Positions 41,349 through 51,391 are shown, numbered from the stretch's first letter. The stretch is 64,000 bases of DNA from Lachnospiraceae bacterium UBA7196 (GCA_002490835.1 DKUU01000028.1:124001-188000); one strand, 5' to 3'. Translations and numbers: made by a program. Notes: generated by a model not told the origin, from the letters alone.

Positions 41349-43347
41349 TTCTTGCGGCAGCATAATAAACGCCGTAAAGCAGGGAAAACAGCAGCAGCGT
41401 AACCGCAAACGATTGACCGATCAGGACAATGTCCGCAGCGGGCGGAAATTCAAAAAATCCAAATAACATTTTCTGGTCACAGATCAGGAGAAAGCTGCCG
41501 CTGATTATAAGCGCAGGAATGAGCGGAAACAGGAAGAGCTGCGCCAATTGGCGGTGCCGCAGCCCGGACATCATCCGCGCATCCATGCCAAGCTGCCGCA
41601 GAATGCGCTCCTGCCTTTGCTTCTCCTGCCAGTCGCCAAGAACCTGCGTCGCTAAGATAGCCGCCCCTGTCATCTCCAAAACCAACGCCAGATAAATCAG
41701 GCAGATCAGCATGGCGTACAGGTAACCGTATCCCGCCTTATCCATCCATTTCCCGGAAAGAAAATCCCAATCACCGTAAAACAGGGTAGGCGCGCCGTCG
41801 AAATTGCTCTTTGCGATGCCGCGGTCTAAGGAAACCGTATTTTCGCAGAGAGACGTAAGCTGCTCCAGCTCGGCAGTGTTTAACGGCTTTTCGGTGACTG
41901 CCGCATAAACACTGTATACGAGTTTCATCTCTTTGACCGCGCTGTCGGGAACGACAAGGATATAACCGTAGCCGTTGCCGTATTCATTGACCTGACCAAA
42001 GACTTCGGTAAATACGCCGTCATCCGCAAAGGCATAGCCGCCGCATTCTAACCCGCTCTGCCCTTCGATCAGTGTCCTGACTCCCTCCGCCATAGTCGGA
42101 ACACAGTGCACATAACAGAGAGAAGGTTCCAATTCCAAATGCTCATATCCCAGCAGCTCCCGCAGCGTCAGATAATCGCTCTGTGCCATACAGGTATCAT
42201 ATTCAAATTCTGCAAACAGGAGGGAAGGCTCGCGCCCCGCTTCTATCACCGTCTGCTCTCTGACAATACGGAAATCCGTTTCCCCATTGGTATAGATCCC
42301 GTAATGATGCCCATCTGCTGCATACTCCTGCCTAAGGAGACTGTCAAAACGGGAGAAGTCTCCCATTTCCCCGCTGTGCAGGATCATCACGTCAAACGCG
42401 CCCGACTCCACATTTTTCGTGACCATCAGACCGATCATGGAACCGATTCCCAAAAAAGTAAATGCCAGCATAAACAGAATGGACAGCACCCCCATCACGG
42501 TACTTGTGGAATTGATCTTTGCGATAAAGCCCCGCAGCGGCACCAGCCTGTGCTTTTTGTATTTCCATGCAGGGCTGTTTCCAAACCGCGCGCAAAGATA
42601 TGCCGGCACGCTTTTAAAAAAGCCGAATAGGAACAAAAGCAGAAGGACGGTGCCGCACAAAACGTCATAGCCGTCTCCGATGGGCTGCAATGCTAAGAAC
42701 AGGCATCCGCCGCAGCCTGCCAAAACGGACAGTCCAAACAATAGGCATGCCGCTTTCCCGCCTGAAACGACAGCCTTCTCATTCCGCCTGTCATAATAAA
42801 GCAGTTCTCTAAGCTGCACCCGCCGTATCCACTTTCTGTCTCTGCTGATGGAAGACAGCATCATCACTGTAAAATACAGAAACGTCAAGCCGGCAGCCGA
42901 CACAGAAAAGCCAAAATGCAGCGTGTAAGGCAGCCCGAACAGATTGAGCAGGACAGCCTCCAAAATCTGCGAAAACAGCATGCCGAAAACAAGCCCTAAG
43001 CCAAAGGCGATCAACCCGATCAGACAGTTTTCATAGAACAGGAGCGTGGCAAGTTTCCTGTTCGGGATGCCTGACATCAGGTAGATGCCAAACTCCCTGC
43101 TGCGTCTTTTTAACATATAATGGATCATGTAGCCGATCATCCAGCCCATGATGAGAATGATCAGGGCGGAAGCCGTAATGATCAGATAAGGCAGGATCTC
43201 CATCTCCGGAAGCGCTTTTACGATATCCGAAAAGAGCAGGGCGTTAAAGGCGTACATAAACGCCACGGCACAGGCGAGCGTCACAAAAAAGAGCGCGTAT
43301 TCGCTAAACTGTCTTTTGGCGTTGCGTAGGGAAAGTTTTCTCAACAC
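41320..43347 (-). CDS. FtsX-like ABC transporter permease, BceB type
   Basis: A 675-residue permease: one N-terminal helix, an FtsX-like block of three helices, further helices, then a large external domain (about 320-540) and three C-terminal helices. Ten helices with one large loop is the BceB/VraG layout for sensing and countering peptide antibiotics. The start is GTG with GGAGGTGA upstream, overlapping the ATPase gene by 7 bases. Its 3' end overlaps the converging DegV-kinase gene by 29 bases. Confidence 0.88.
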   Translation of the reverse strand: MLRKLSLRNAKRQFSEYALFFVTLACAVAFMYAFNALLFSDIVKALPEMEILPYLIITASALIILIMGWMIGYMIHYMLKRRSREFGIYLMSGIPNRKLATLLFYENCLIGLIAFGLGLVFGMLFSQILEAVLLNLFGLPYTLHFGFSVSAAGLTFLYFTVMMLSSISRDRKWIRRVQLRELLYYDRRNEKAVVSGGKAACLLFGLSVLAGCGGCLFLALQPIGDGYDVLCGTVLLLLFLFGFFKSVPAYLCARFGNSPAWKYKKHRLVPLRGFIAKINSTSTVMGVLSILFMLAFTFLGIGSMIGLMVTKNVESGAFDVMILHSGEMGDFSRFDSLLRQEYAADGHHYGIYTNGETDFRIVREQTVIEAGREPSLLFAEFEYDTCMAQSDYLTLRELLGYEHLELEPSLCYVHCVPTMAEGVRTLIEGQSGLECGGYAFADDGVFTEVFGQVNEYGNGYGYILVVPDSAVKEMKLVYSVYAAVTEKPLNTAELEQLTSLCENTVSLDRGIAKSNFDGAPTLFYGDWDFLSGKWMDKAGYGYLYAMLICLIYLALVLEMTGAAILATQVLGDWQEKQRQERILRQLGMDARMMSGLRHRQLAQLFLFPLIPALIISGSFLLICDQKMLFGFFEFPPAADIVLIGQSFAVTLLLFSLLYGVYYAAARISFPLSPSG

Positions 43348-44117
43348 GGCGCATCACCTCCCAACAGCGAAAGTACGTCCAGAATCTCATGATAGAAGGT
43401 ACTGCGGCTCTTTTCCCCCTTGTAAATCTCATTAAAAATACGCCCGTCCTTTAAGAAGAGGATGCGGCCTGCGAAGCTGGCACAGAAAGCGTCGTGTGTC
43501 ACCATCAGGATCGTGGCGCCCATTTCCTGATTATAGGTTGACATAACTTCCAAGAGAACGCGGGACGCATGGGAATCCAGAGCGCCCGTGGGCTCGTCAG
43601 CCATAATCAGCTTCGGATCGCAGACCACCGCTCTGGCAAAGGCGCACCGCTGCTTCTGTCCGCCCGATACCTGCGTGGGGAATTTTTGCAATGTGTCACT
43701 GATATCTAACTTCTCCGCGATCTCATGCACACGCCTGTCGATCTCCTCCGGCAATATCCCGCCGATCGTCAGGGGCAGGGCGATGTTCTCCTCCAATGTC
43801 AATGTATCTAAAAGATTAAAGTCCTGAAAGACAAAACCGAGACAGTCCCTGCGAAACGCGGCAATTTCCTCCCCGCCAATGGTCGTGATCTCCTGTCCGT
43901 CTAAGAGGATGTGGCCCGCGCTCACCGTATCGATGGTAGAGATACAGTTGAGCAGCGTCGTCTTACCCGAGCCTGATGCTCCCATAATACTGATAAATTC
44001 TCCTGCCTGTACGGTAAAGCTGACGTCATCTAACGCCTTTGTCAGGGCGCCGGGGCTGCCGTAATATTTTTCGATATGCTCCACATGGAGCAGGGGTGGG
44101 GTTTGTGCCGATATCAT
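43341..44117 (-). CDS. ABC transporter ATP-binding protein, BceA type
   Basis: A 258-residue ATPase: Walker A GASGSGKTT, Q loop FQDFNLLDTLT, signature VSGGQKQRCAFARA, Walker B LIMADEPTGALDS and the switch His in LMVTHD. It belongs to the MacB/BceA group, energising the permease encoded directly after it. AAGGAG precedes the ATG. The long hairpin at 44148-44347 lies in its leader. Confidence 0.93.
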   Translation of the reverse strand: MISAQTPPLLHVEHIEKYYGSPGALTKALDDVSFTVQAGEFISIMGASGSGKTTLLNCISTIDTVSAGHILLDGQEITTIGGEEIAAFRRDCLGFVFQDFNLLDTLTLEENIALPLTIGGILPEEIDRRVHEIAEKLDISDTLQKFPTQVSGGQKQRCAFARAVVCDPKLIMADEPTGALDSHASRVLLEVMSTYNQEMGATILMVTHDAFCASFAGRILFLKDGRIFNEIYKGEKSRSTFYHEILDVLSLLGGDAPC

Positions 44118-44441
44118 AGTTTCTCCTTTTGGGTGCCGCCTGTATTTAGATGATTGCGAAACGCATCATAATGCCGGAATAATTGTGCAAATAGTATAAC
44201 CATAAGCAGACCCTTGTAGAACATCGGTACTTGGCGAGGTTCTTTCGAGCCTAGTACCGCTATGTTCGGAATGGAGCGCAAGCGAGTCTGCGTTGGTTAT
44301 GCTATTTGTGCAATTTCAACAACTATCTATGCGTTTCGCAAGCATCTGATGACTATATTCTACCTAATCGAGGTACTCCGTTGTATATAAATTCATTGAT
44401 TTAATATAACAGAATTGTAAGATAAGCAGTCAGATATGCGT
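44118..44441. other. 324-base gap filled by a 200-base hairpin
   Basis: No open frame of coding character. It separates the kinase gene (44442) from the ABC ATPase gene on the same strand, and almost two thirds of it is one long imperfect palindrome, listed next. Confidence 0.7.
44148..44347. repeat. 200-base near-complete imperfect palindrome
   Basis: From AGATG at 44148 to CATCT at 44347 the two halves pair through to a small central loop. Shared blocks from outside inwards: TTGCGAAACGCAT, AATTG, CAAATAG, ATAACCA, GCAGAC, GAACAT, GGTACT. The mismatches lie in short runs. If transcribed it would form a long RNA hairpin ahead of the ABC genes. Confidence 0.75.
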
Positions 44442-45452
44442 TCAGACCCGCAAAAAATCACTTTTAGGAAAGTGCAGAAGCACCGTCGTAGATTCTCCCG
44501 CCTTTGACTGAATGTCGATGCCGATCCCTAATCTCTCACAGAGTTTATCGCATAAATATAAGCCGATGCCGGTCGCGTTGTCCCCAGCCCTGCCGTTGCT
44601 GCCGACAAAGCCTTTCTCAAAAACGCGGGAAATCTCGCTCTCCCGGATTCCCATACCGTTGTCCGAAAGAGTCAACGTGATCCCGTTTTCTTGCTCATGA
44701 GAAGCCACGGTGATGACCGGCGGCTGCGCGCCCCGATACTTGACGCTGTTTACAATGAGCTGACTTAACATGAATTGCAGCCACTTTGCGTCACTATAGA
44801 CTGTACCGGTCAATGTATCCATCTGCACGCAGACGTTGTTCTGGATCAGGAATTGCTTATTTTGGGCAAGCGCCTCCGATACGCAGGCTCTCAGCGAAAC
44901 CTCCGTGATCAGATAGTCCTTCTCCACGCTTCCAAGCCGCGCGTAGAACAACACCCGCTCCACCCCCTGCATAAGCAGCTCCGTCTGCGTAAGGATCTTG
45001 CGGGCTTCCTCCGTTTTATGGTTCTCGCAGATCAGCCTGATGGCAGTGAGCGGCACCTTCATTTCATGAATCCACTGTTCGATAAATTCCCGATACTCCC
45101 TGCCCTGCCGGTTTGCGTAAGACACTTCCTCCGTCATCGCTTTCATTGCAGACTTCATCAGGTCGAAGTACGCCTTCTCCCATGCAGAAACCGGGGCGTC
45201 CACGATCTCCGCAAACAGGTATTTTTTATCCAGCGCATCCATCACAGACCGAAGATGCGAAAGCTGTTTGCGCAGGCGCAGCCAGTCCCACAGCAAAAGC
45301 CCCGCCGCCGGCAGGAGAAAACAGATAATCAGCAGGCAGATTTCTCCGGCTTCCAGACCAAACAGCCATAAAAGCGCAGAGAAAAACAGCGCACCGGCAA
45401 AACAGACCAGCAGCACTGCCCTTTTGTCCCGTAACCAATCGGAAAACCTCAT
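44442..45452 (-). CDS. sensor histidine kinase, BceS (intramembrane-sensing) type
   Basis: A 336-residue kinase with two close N-terminal helices (about 13-55) and almost no external loop, typical of BceS-like kinases that sense through their partner transporter. The H box is WIHEMKVPLTAIRL (His129), the N box QLIVNSVKYRG and the G box NATGIGLYLCDKL. It overlaps its regulator gene by 4 bases. The BceAB-like transporter is encoded downstream on the same strand. Confidence 0.92.
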   Translation of the reverse strand: MRFSDWLRDKRAVLLVCFAGALFFSALLWLFGLEAGEICLLIICFLLPAAGLLLWDWLRLRKQLSHLRSVMDALDKKYLFAEIVDAPVSAWEKAYFDLMKSAMKAMTEEVSYANRQGREYREFIEQWIHEMKVPLTAIRLICENHKTEEARKILTQTELLMQGVERVLFYARLGSVEKDYLITEVSLRACVSEALAQNKQFLIQNNVCVQMDTLTGTVYSDAKWLQFMLSQLIVNSVKYRGAQPPVITVASHEQENGITLTLSDNGMGIRESEISRVFEKGFVGSNGRAGDNATGIGLYLCDKLCERLGIGIDIQSKAGESTTVLLHFPKSDFLRV

Positions 45453-46114
45453 ATCTTATACCCCATTCCCCGCTTCGTGCGGATCAGCTCTTCTTTTCCA
45501 AGAACGCGCAGCTTTTCCCGGATGCGCATAATATTGACGCTTAATGTATTGTCGTCGATATGGATCTCATTGTCCCAGAGATACTCCACCAGTTGAAGCC
45601 TTGATACGATCTCGCCCGCATGCGAAAACAGGCAGTACATGATCTTTAATTCCGTCTTTGTCAATTCGATTTCCTGCTCCTGCGCGGAGAGCGTGCCCGC
45701 AACCGGATCGAGCGTGATCCCGCTATAAGTCAGACTGCCGGACTGCCCGGCCGCCTGTCCTCTTTTTAACAGCACATTGATTCTGGCAAGCAAAATGGGG
45801 ATATTGTAGGGCTTGGAAATAAAATCATCCCCGCCCAGAGTCAAAGCCTGCAATTCGTCCATCGCGGTGCTGCGGCCCGTGAGAAACAGGATCGGCACCT
45901 CGGAAAAGCGGCGGATGGACGCGCACAGGCTGTAACCGTTTTGCGCGGGCAGACTGATGTCCAGCAGGATCAGGTCGGGAGATTCCGCCCTGACCTGCGC
46001 CAGTACGTTTTCAAAATCGGTGACACAGGAAACTGCAAACCCCGCGTTTGACAGAAGGGTCTGCAGTTCTTCCCGGATCAGTTTTTCGTCTTCGATGATT
46101 AGAATGTTGTTCAT
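45449..46114 (-). CDS. OmpR-family response regulator, BceR type
   Basis: A 221-residue regulator: REC with Asp52 (LILLDISLPAQNG) and a winged-helix DNA-binding domain (about 125-220). It should activate the neighbouring ABC transporter genes when peptide stress is sensed. The start overlaps the stop of the DinJ-type gene as ATGA and the end overlaps the kinase gene, so three genes are coupled. Confidence 0.92.
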   Translation of the reverse strand: MNNILIIEDEKLIREELQTLLSNAGFAVSCVTDFENVLAQVRAESPDLILLDISLPAQNGYSLCASIRRFSEVPILFLTGRSTAMDELQALTLGGDDFISKPYNIPILLARINVLLKRGQAAGQSGSLTYSGITLDPVAGTLSAQEQEIELTKTELKIMYCLFSHAGEIVSRLQLVEYLWDNEIHIDDNTLSVNIMRIREKLRVLGKEELIRTKRGMGYKI

Positions 46115-46413
46115 TGTGGTTTGCGGTAATCCCCTTCCGCATCCAATTCTTCAAAAAGAGTATGCGCATCAGGATATCGCTTTACCTTTTTCTGCCCTTT
46201 CATGATAACTCGCGCTTCCTTCATAGCCGCCTCTGTTTCCGCATTATAACGTGGCTGCTTCATTTCAAAAGGCAATCCACCTTCCATGATGGATTTCCGG
46301 AGAAAGATATTGATTGCATCGGTAACGGTGATTCCAAAACTGGAAAAAAGTTCTTCTGCACTCGTTTTTGTCTCAGGATCGATTCTGATATTGATATTTG
46401 CCGTCTTCGCCAT
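46111..46413 (-). CDS. RelB/DinJ-family antitoxin, no toxin partner
   Basis: A 100-residue protein: a ribbon-helix-helix N-terminus (INIRIDPETKTSAEELFSSFG, DAINIFLRKS) and a charged C-terminal tail. This is the DinJ type of type II antitoxin. The expected RelE/YafQ toxin gene is absent; the next coupled gene is the BceR-like regulator. The start at 46413 has AAGGAGG 7 bases upstream. It may act as an autorepressor for this operon. Confidence 0.85.
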   Translation of the reverse strand: MAKTANINIRIDPETKTSAEELFSSFGITVTDAINIFLRKSIMEGGLPFEMKQPRYNAETEAAMKEARVIMKGQKKVKRYPDAHTLFEELDAEGDYRKPQ

Positions 46414-46503
46414 GCTGATGCCTCCTTCATCACTGAGCATACAGAGATATTATATTTTTAGTATATCCGGTTTTGCAAGCAACGTCAACACAACGTGAAA
46501 CTT

Positions 46504-47964
46504 TTATTCAATCCACCTCAGACAAGTCTCCAGCGCACTCTCCCCGTCAGGGCTCACAATGTCCGGTACGGTGCCGCATTCCTCACTCCCCGCGCCGTCC
46601 GCCGTCACCCCGTACATGGGGCTGTACTGCACCACCAGACCGCTGTTTGGCAGGATCAGGTAAGCCGGATCTGTGCCGATCCCGTCCCCGCTCGTCGTCC
46701 GACCGACCAGCGTGGCAAAACCGCTCGCCTTGGAAAACATCGCCGCATACTCGGAAGAAGAATAATTTGTCTCACTGACCAAAAGCCAGATCTTCCCGCG
46801 AAATCCGTTTCCAGTCGGCTTTACCTCATAGATCTCCGGATAAAACCAGTCGCAGTCCGCGGCATCCTCCCGATTTAACTTGGGCATCGCCGGAAGTTCA
46901 CTGATTGACTGATACAGTCCGGAAGCGACACCTTCTTCCACCCGCAGGAAAGCTCTGTTGTTCTCCCCGTCCTTGAAAAGCTGATACCCCGGCACCGTCA
47001 GCGTCTCTTTGGCAAGCGGCGCTGCGATCAGCTCATTGAAATAATTCATACTGCCGCCCGGATTCTTGGTGATATCAATGATCAGATTGTCCCAGTCTTT
47101 CACCTCCTCATAAAAAGGCAGCAAAATCTTACGGTCAGCTTCCATCCTATCAGGATAAAATGTCCCGATGGAAACATAGGCTGTTTTTCCGGATTCCAGA
47201 ATCTTTGTCTCCACATTGGCAGGCGCCGCTTCCTCAAATACGGCAGTTTCCCCTTCTGCCTCTGTGGATTCACCGCAGTCTCCGCCGCCTTCCTCCGCCC
47301 GCTTCTCCTCCATCCTGCACTCCACTTCCTGATAATACTTTGTCATGGAAGCATAGGTCCTGTGCGAAAAAGGATTATCCAATGCCTTAAGATAGGGCTC
47401 CCACCGTTCCTGCTCTTCCCTGTCCGACGCTTCAGCATATTCCCTGTTAGACGCAAGTTCACTCTCATAGCGCCGCCCCCAAAGCTCCAGATGCCCCAGG
47501 GATGAAAATTCCCTGACAAAATCCTTTAAGGTATAAAAATAAGCATCGTCGTTTGCGCACTGTTCCACTTTTAACTGATATTCTGCTTCCAGCACATCCA
47601 GATTCGCCCCGGCTTGCCGCTTCGCCAATTCCAAATAAGGGTAATTCTCCCGCAGGCCGTCGCAGAGGCTCTTAAAATCCGCCAGCCGCTGCTTGCCGGA
47701 AAGCCCGCCCATCCAGTTCCTTTCTTCGTCGGACATTTGCGCCAAAACCTGCTCTCTCAGCGCCTCTGCCGCCTGTGTGCCTGTCGCTTCCATCTGATCG
47801 CTTTTGATGACAGTCACCGACTGCTCCCTGAAACTGCGACCATCTGTCCCGCAGGCCGTCACCGCCACGCCTAAGCCCAGACAGAGTCCAACCGACCAAA
47901 TCCTTTTCCCTTTACGTGCGGCAGCCGTAAAACCAACTGCCGCCGCCTGTCCTTTTTTCCTCAT
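46504..47964 (-). CDS. S41-family peptidase-like lipoprotein
   Basis: A 486-residue lipoprotein: a hydrophobic segment with lipobox VTAC at about 38, a helical middle and a C-terminal S41 domain with DITKNPGGSMNYF, the nucleophile region SETNYSSSEYAAMF and LVGRTTSGDGIGTDPA. It is likely to act outside the membrane. The ATG overlaps the stop of the sensor kinase gene as ATGA, so it belongs to that two-component operon and may be its effector. Confidence 0.85.
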   Translation of the reverse strand: MRKKGQAAAVGFTAAARKGKRIWSVGLCLGLGVAVTACGTDGRSFREQSVTVIKSDQMEATGTQAAEALREQVLAQMSDEERNWMGGLSGKQRLADFKSLCDGLRENYPYLELAKRQAGANLDVLEAEYQLKVEQCANDDAYFYTLKDFVREFSSLGHLELWGRRYESELASNREYAEASDREEQERWEPYLKALDNPFSHRTYASMTKYYQEVECRMEEKRAEEGGGDCGESTEAEGETAVFEEAAPANVETKILESGKTAYVSIGTFYPDRMEADRKILLPFYEEVKDWDNLIIDITKNPGGSMNYFNELIAAPLAKETLTVPGYQLFKDGENNRAFLRVEEGVASGLYQSISELPAMPKLNREDAADCDWFYPEIYEVKPTGNGFRGKIWLLVSETNYSSSEYAAMFSKASGFATLVGRTTSGDGIGTDPAYLILPNSGLVVQYSPMYGVTADGAGSEECGTVPDIVSPDGESALETCLRWIE

Positions 47965-50630
47965 ACCGACTCCACCTCCGTCTGTGTCGTCGGCTCACCT
48001 GTCGTCCCTGACGCGGATGCTCCTGCCGCAGATGTGGTGTCTTCCTCGCGTCCATGCACCCGCTCCGCCCTGTCAAACCGCACCGTCACCGTAAACAAAT
48101 CGGCATCTGTCTCCACGGTCAGTTTCCCGCCGCAGGCCTCCGTAAAGCTCTTGGCGATGGAAAGTCCCAGCCCGCTGCCGCCGTCGGTACGGCTTGCGTC
48201 GCCGCGCACGAAGCGCTCGGTAAAATCTTTGCTGTTCGTAAGCTCCACACTGGAAGTATTCTTGACACGCACCACCGCCTGCCCGTCTTCTTCAGCAAGC
48301 GTCAAATATACTCTGGAACCCTCCAGTGAATAGTGCAGCGCATTCTGCAAAAGGTTTTGGAACACCCTGTAAAGCCTCTGGCCGTCCGCCAGCACCGACA
48401 CAGGCGTCTCCGGGATCGTCGTGCGCATCACCAGCGTACTTTGACTGATCTGGTCACTCATATCCGCAAGGGTCTGCCTCAGCAGCTTGCTAAGATCCAA
48501 CACTTCCATCTGCATCGGCAGCTGCCCTGATGCCGCCTTGCTGACTTCAAATACATCCTGTACGATGTTTTTCAGGCGTTCCGATTTTTCTCCCAAAATT
48601 TGTACATATTCTTTGACGTGCTGCGGCAGATCCGGCTCCTGCCTTAGCAGTTCCACATAGCTGATAATGGAAGTGAGCGGCGTCTTGATATCATGTGACA
48701 CGTTTGTCACCAGCTCCACCTTCATCCTCTCGCTATTGACCCGTTCAGTCAGTGCAGTCTCCAATCCCTTTTGAATCTGGTTTAGGTTGTCAGCCGCCTC
48801 CCGCAGATCGGTATCCTCAGACAGCGTAAGTTCTCCCGTGAGATTGCCTTCCCGCACCGCCAGAATCTGCTCGCTGAGCGCGCCGATATCCATAGCAAGC
48901 CTGCGGTTTTTCTTTAAATCCCATGCCGTCAGCGCCGTAAAGACAGCGAGTATGGCAAAGACCACTTCCATGACCAGCAGAAACGGTGTCCCTACGGTTG
49001 ATACAGCCAGCCCGTACTCCGCCGCATCCTCCACCACCGTTGTCTCATAGATGTGCCCCAAGACCTCATTGGATAAGATATCGACCGCGTCCGGATTTTG
49101 TGCTAACAGAGCATATAAGACAAACGCCGCCGCAAACAGCGTAAGCAATACCAGTTCTGCGATCAAAGTCAATCTCTGTCTCCTCACCAGCCTTTTCTGG
49201 ATCGGATACTTGAGGTCCTTTGTCTTTAACAGATCGATCAGCGGTTTTTTCTGCTTCTTCCCGTTATACCGGACATCCAATGCCGCCAGATAAATAAGCC
49301 AGAAGATGATTGCCAGATACGCGCCGCTCATCGCAATACGGGTATACTGCCATGCGATATCGCCCCCTAAATAAACATCCCAGTTATAATAACCCAAACC
49401 ACCAGTACCGAAATACCAGACTGCCTCACTGAATGCTCCCCAGCCTTTCACCGCGACAGCCAGAAACAGAATGACAAACAGCACCAGTTTTATTTCCAGA
49501 CACAGCTTCCCCAGAAAAACCCCGATGCGCTCCGCCGCCTGTTTTCTGCTCTTTCGCATCAGAAAAGCGATGAGCAGTAAAACCGCCGCCGCACCCAAAA
49601 AGTGTCTCGTCCACTCCGCCTGATACTGCAAATAGTCGATATTGGTTTTCAAGTAATAGAGGCTGCCTCCATAGCTTGCGTAACCGCTTCCTTTCTCGTT
49701 TGCCACCAGATAGCGCTGCGGGTTCTTTGCCACCGCCAGAAAGATGACCGCGTCCTTGGCCTTATCCCCCAGCTTATAATTCGCATAACCGGGTACCTGC
49801 CAGCGGCTCGCATCCGTGTAAAGCCCATCGCCGTACACATCCTCTTTCCTGCCATCCTTTACGATCTCTGCCTTGCCGTCGCCCGCTTTGTTGAACCAGA
49901 GCGTAAAATTATAGGCTTTGGCGTCAAGGGCTTTTGTATAATCCTCACCGTTCCACGCTTCGCCTGCCTTTTCCTCATACGCCTCGATGTTTGAGTAAAG
50001 GAGTTTGTTCTGATAAATCACGGCATAGCGGATATTTAAGTCCTTCGCCATATTCGCCATATAGTCTTTTTCATCCGTATAGAAATAACTGCCGGAGCCA
50101 TAGTAACTGCCGTCGATCGTCTTCGCTTCGGCGGACAGTTCCTCATAGTGCGCCTGCCGCTCTCCCAGATAGTTAAGATAGTCGTCCACATTGCCGCCAA
50201 ACTCTTCAAGACTCGGAATCCGTCCCGCGTCTTCATTGTAACCGGCAACCTGTTCTGTCGCAGGCAGTTTTGCAACAGTCACCTCCGCCGCACCTTCCGT
50301 CACAATGTCGCTTATCAAGCCATCCTCGATATCGTTCAGCACCTTATCAAACTGCTCCTGGTATTTCTCAGCCATTCCCGCATTATAATTGTAATCCGCC
50401 GAAACGATCAGGCTGCCCGTGGCCACACCCAAAAGGTCAGAGAGTCTGTTGCTGATGATCCATCGAAACTCTCCGTTTTCCTGATAATCTAACGGCCCCG
50501 CAAAGACCTTTTCTCCGCAGGCCACGAGCAGGGCTGCCGCCGACATCAGATGAATGACCAATATGGTCAATCCCATTGCAAAAGCCAAAAAACTAATAAT
50601 GATCCTACTTTTTTTCCATTTTGTATCCAA
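47961..50630 (-). CDS. large sensor histidine kinase
   Basis: 889 residues. Helix 1 (about 10-35), an external sensor domain (about 40-340), several helices (350-600) with a HAMP-like segment, then HisKA TNVSHDIKTPLTSIISYVE and HATPase QNLLQNALHYS, GGSGLGLSIAKSF. The C-terminal 30 residues are Ala/Thr/Ser rich. The frame starts at a TTG inside the end of the regulator gene (26-base overlap). The ligand is unknown; the S41 lipoprotein downstream is the likely partner. Confidence 0.9.
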   Translation of the reverse strand: MDTKWKKSRIIISFLAFAMGLTILVIHLMSAAALLVACGEKVFAGPLDYQENGEFRWIISNRLSDLLGVATGSLIVSADYNYNAGMAEKYQEQFDKVLNDIEDGLISDIVTEGAAEVTVAKLPATEQVAGYNEDAGRIPSLEEFGGNVDDYLNYLGERQAHYEELSAEAKTIDGSYYGSGSYFYTDEKDYMANMAKDLNIRYAVIYQNKLLYSNIEAYEEKAGEAWNGEDYTKALDAKAYNFTLWFNKAGDGKAEIVKDGRKEDVYGDGLYTDASRWQVPGYANYKLGDKAKDAVIFLAVAKNPQRYLVANEKGSGYASYGGSLYYLKTNIDYLQYQAEWTRHFLGAAAVLLLIAFLMRKSRKQAAERIGVFLGKLCLEIKLVLFVILFLAVAVKGWGAFSEAVWYFGTGGLGYYNWDVYLGGDIAWQYTRIAMSGAYLAIIFWLIYLAALDVRYNGKKQKKPLIDLLKTKDLKYPIQKRLVRRQRLTLIAELVLLTLFAAAFVLYALLAQNPDAVDILSNEVLGHIYETTVVEDAAEYGLAVSTVGTPFLLVMEVVFAILAVFTALTAWDLKKNRRLAMDIGALSEQILAVREGNLTGELTLSEDTDLREAADNLNQIQKGLETALTERVNSERMKVELVTNVSHDIKTPLTSIISYVELLRQEPDLPQHVKEYVQILGEKSERLKNIVQDVFEVSKAASGQLPMQMEVLDLSKLLRQTLADMSDQISQSTLVMRTTIPETPVSVLADGQRLYRVFQNLLQNALHYSLEGSRVYLTLAEEDGQAVVRVKNTSSVELTNSKDFTERFVRGDASRTDGGSGLGLSIAKSFTEACGGKLTVETDADLFTVTVRFDRAERVHGREEDTTSAAGASASGTTGEPTTQTEVESV

Positions 50631-51303
50631 TGCCCCACACCACCTTTATATATTCTGGGTCTTTCGGATTGAGTTCGATCTTTTCCCGAATGTGCCTGAT
50701 GTGTACCATCACCGTATTCTCCGGCGAAAAGGAGGGTTCCTCCCAAACTCTCTCGTAGATTTCCTCTGCCGGAAAGATGCGCCCCCTGTTCCTCATCAGA
50801 AGCTCGATGATCTTTGTTTCCGTGGCGGTCAGTCTGACAGGTTCCCCGTCTGCATAGAGCGTGCGTTCCTTCATACGGTAACAGAGTCTGCCGTTTTCGA
50901 TCTCGTCCTCCTCATTCATTGCATGGATTCCGCCGAGTGTCGTGTACCTGCGCAGCTGGCTTTTTACCCGGGCCGCCAACTCCTGCGGGTTGAAGGGCTT
51001 GGCCACATAGTCGTCCGCCCCCATAGAGAGCCCCAGAATCTTATCGGTGTCCTCCGTCTTTGCGCTCAGCACGATGATGGGAAGGTTTTTGCGCTCCCTG
51101 ATCTTCATCATCGCGGACAGCCCGTCCAACTTCGGCATCATCACATCCATAATGATGAGCTGCACCTCCGTCTCGGCCAGAATCCGCAGCGCGTCCATGC
51201 CGTCGTAGGCCTTTACCACACGGTAGCCTTCCTTTTCCAGCAGAAGGGCGATCGCCTTTACGATCTCCCTGTCGTCGTCCACCACCAGCACACATTCGTT
51301 CAT
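50605..51303 (-). CDS. OmpR-family response regulator
   Basis: A 232-residue regulator with REC (acceptor Asp53 in IIMDVMMPKLDG, then LSAKTEDTDKI and GADDYVAKPFNP) and a winged-helix domain with VHIRHIREKIE. It resembles VanR/PhoB-type regulators. First gene of a three-gene operon with the large kinase and the S41 lipoprotein. AAGGGGG lies upstream. Confidence 0.93.
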   Translation of the reverse strand: MNECVLVVDDDREIVKAIALLLEKEGYRVVKAYDGMDALRILAETEVQLIIMDVMMPKLDGLSAMMKIRERKNLPIIVLSAKTEDTDKILGLSMGADDYVAKPFNPQELAARVKSQLRRYTTLGGIHAMNEEDEIENGRLCYRMKERTLYADGEPVRLTATETKIIELLMRNRGRIFPAEEIYERVWEEPSFSPENTVMVHIRHIREKIELNPKDPEYIKVVWGIGYKMEKK

Positions 51304-51391
51304 TTGATGATCTTACCCCCTTATCCTTAAGCCTGCCCCCATCATAAAGGGGAGTCCTTACAAAAAACTCGTGGGATTTCTTATAAGTTTC

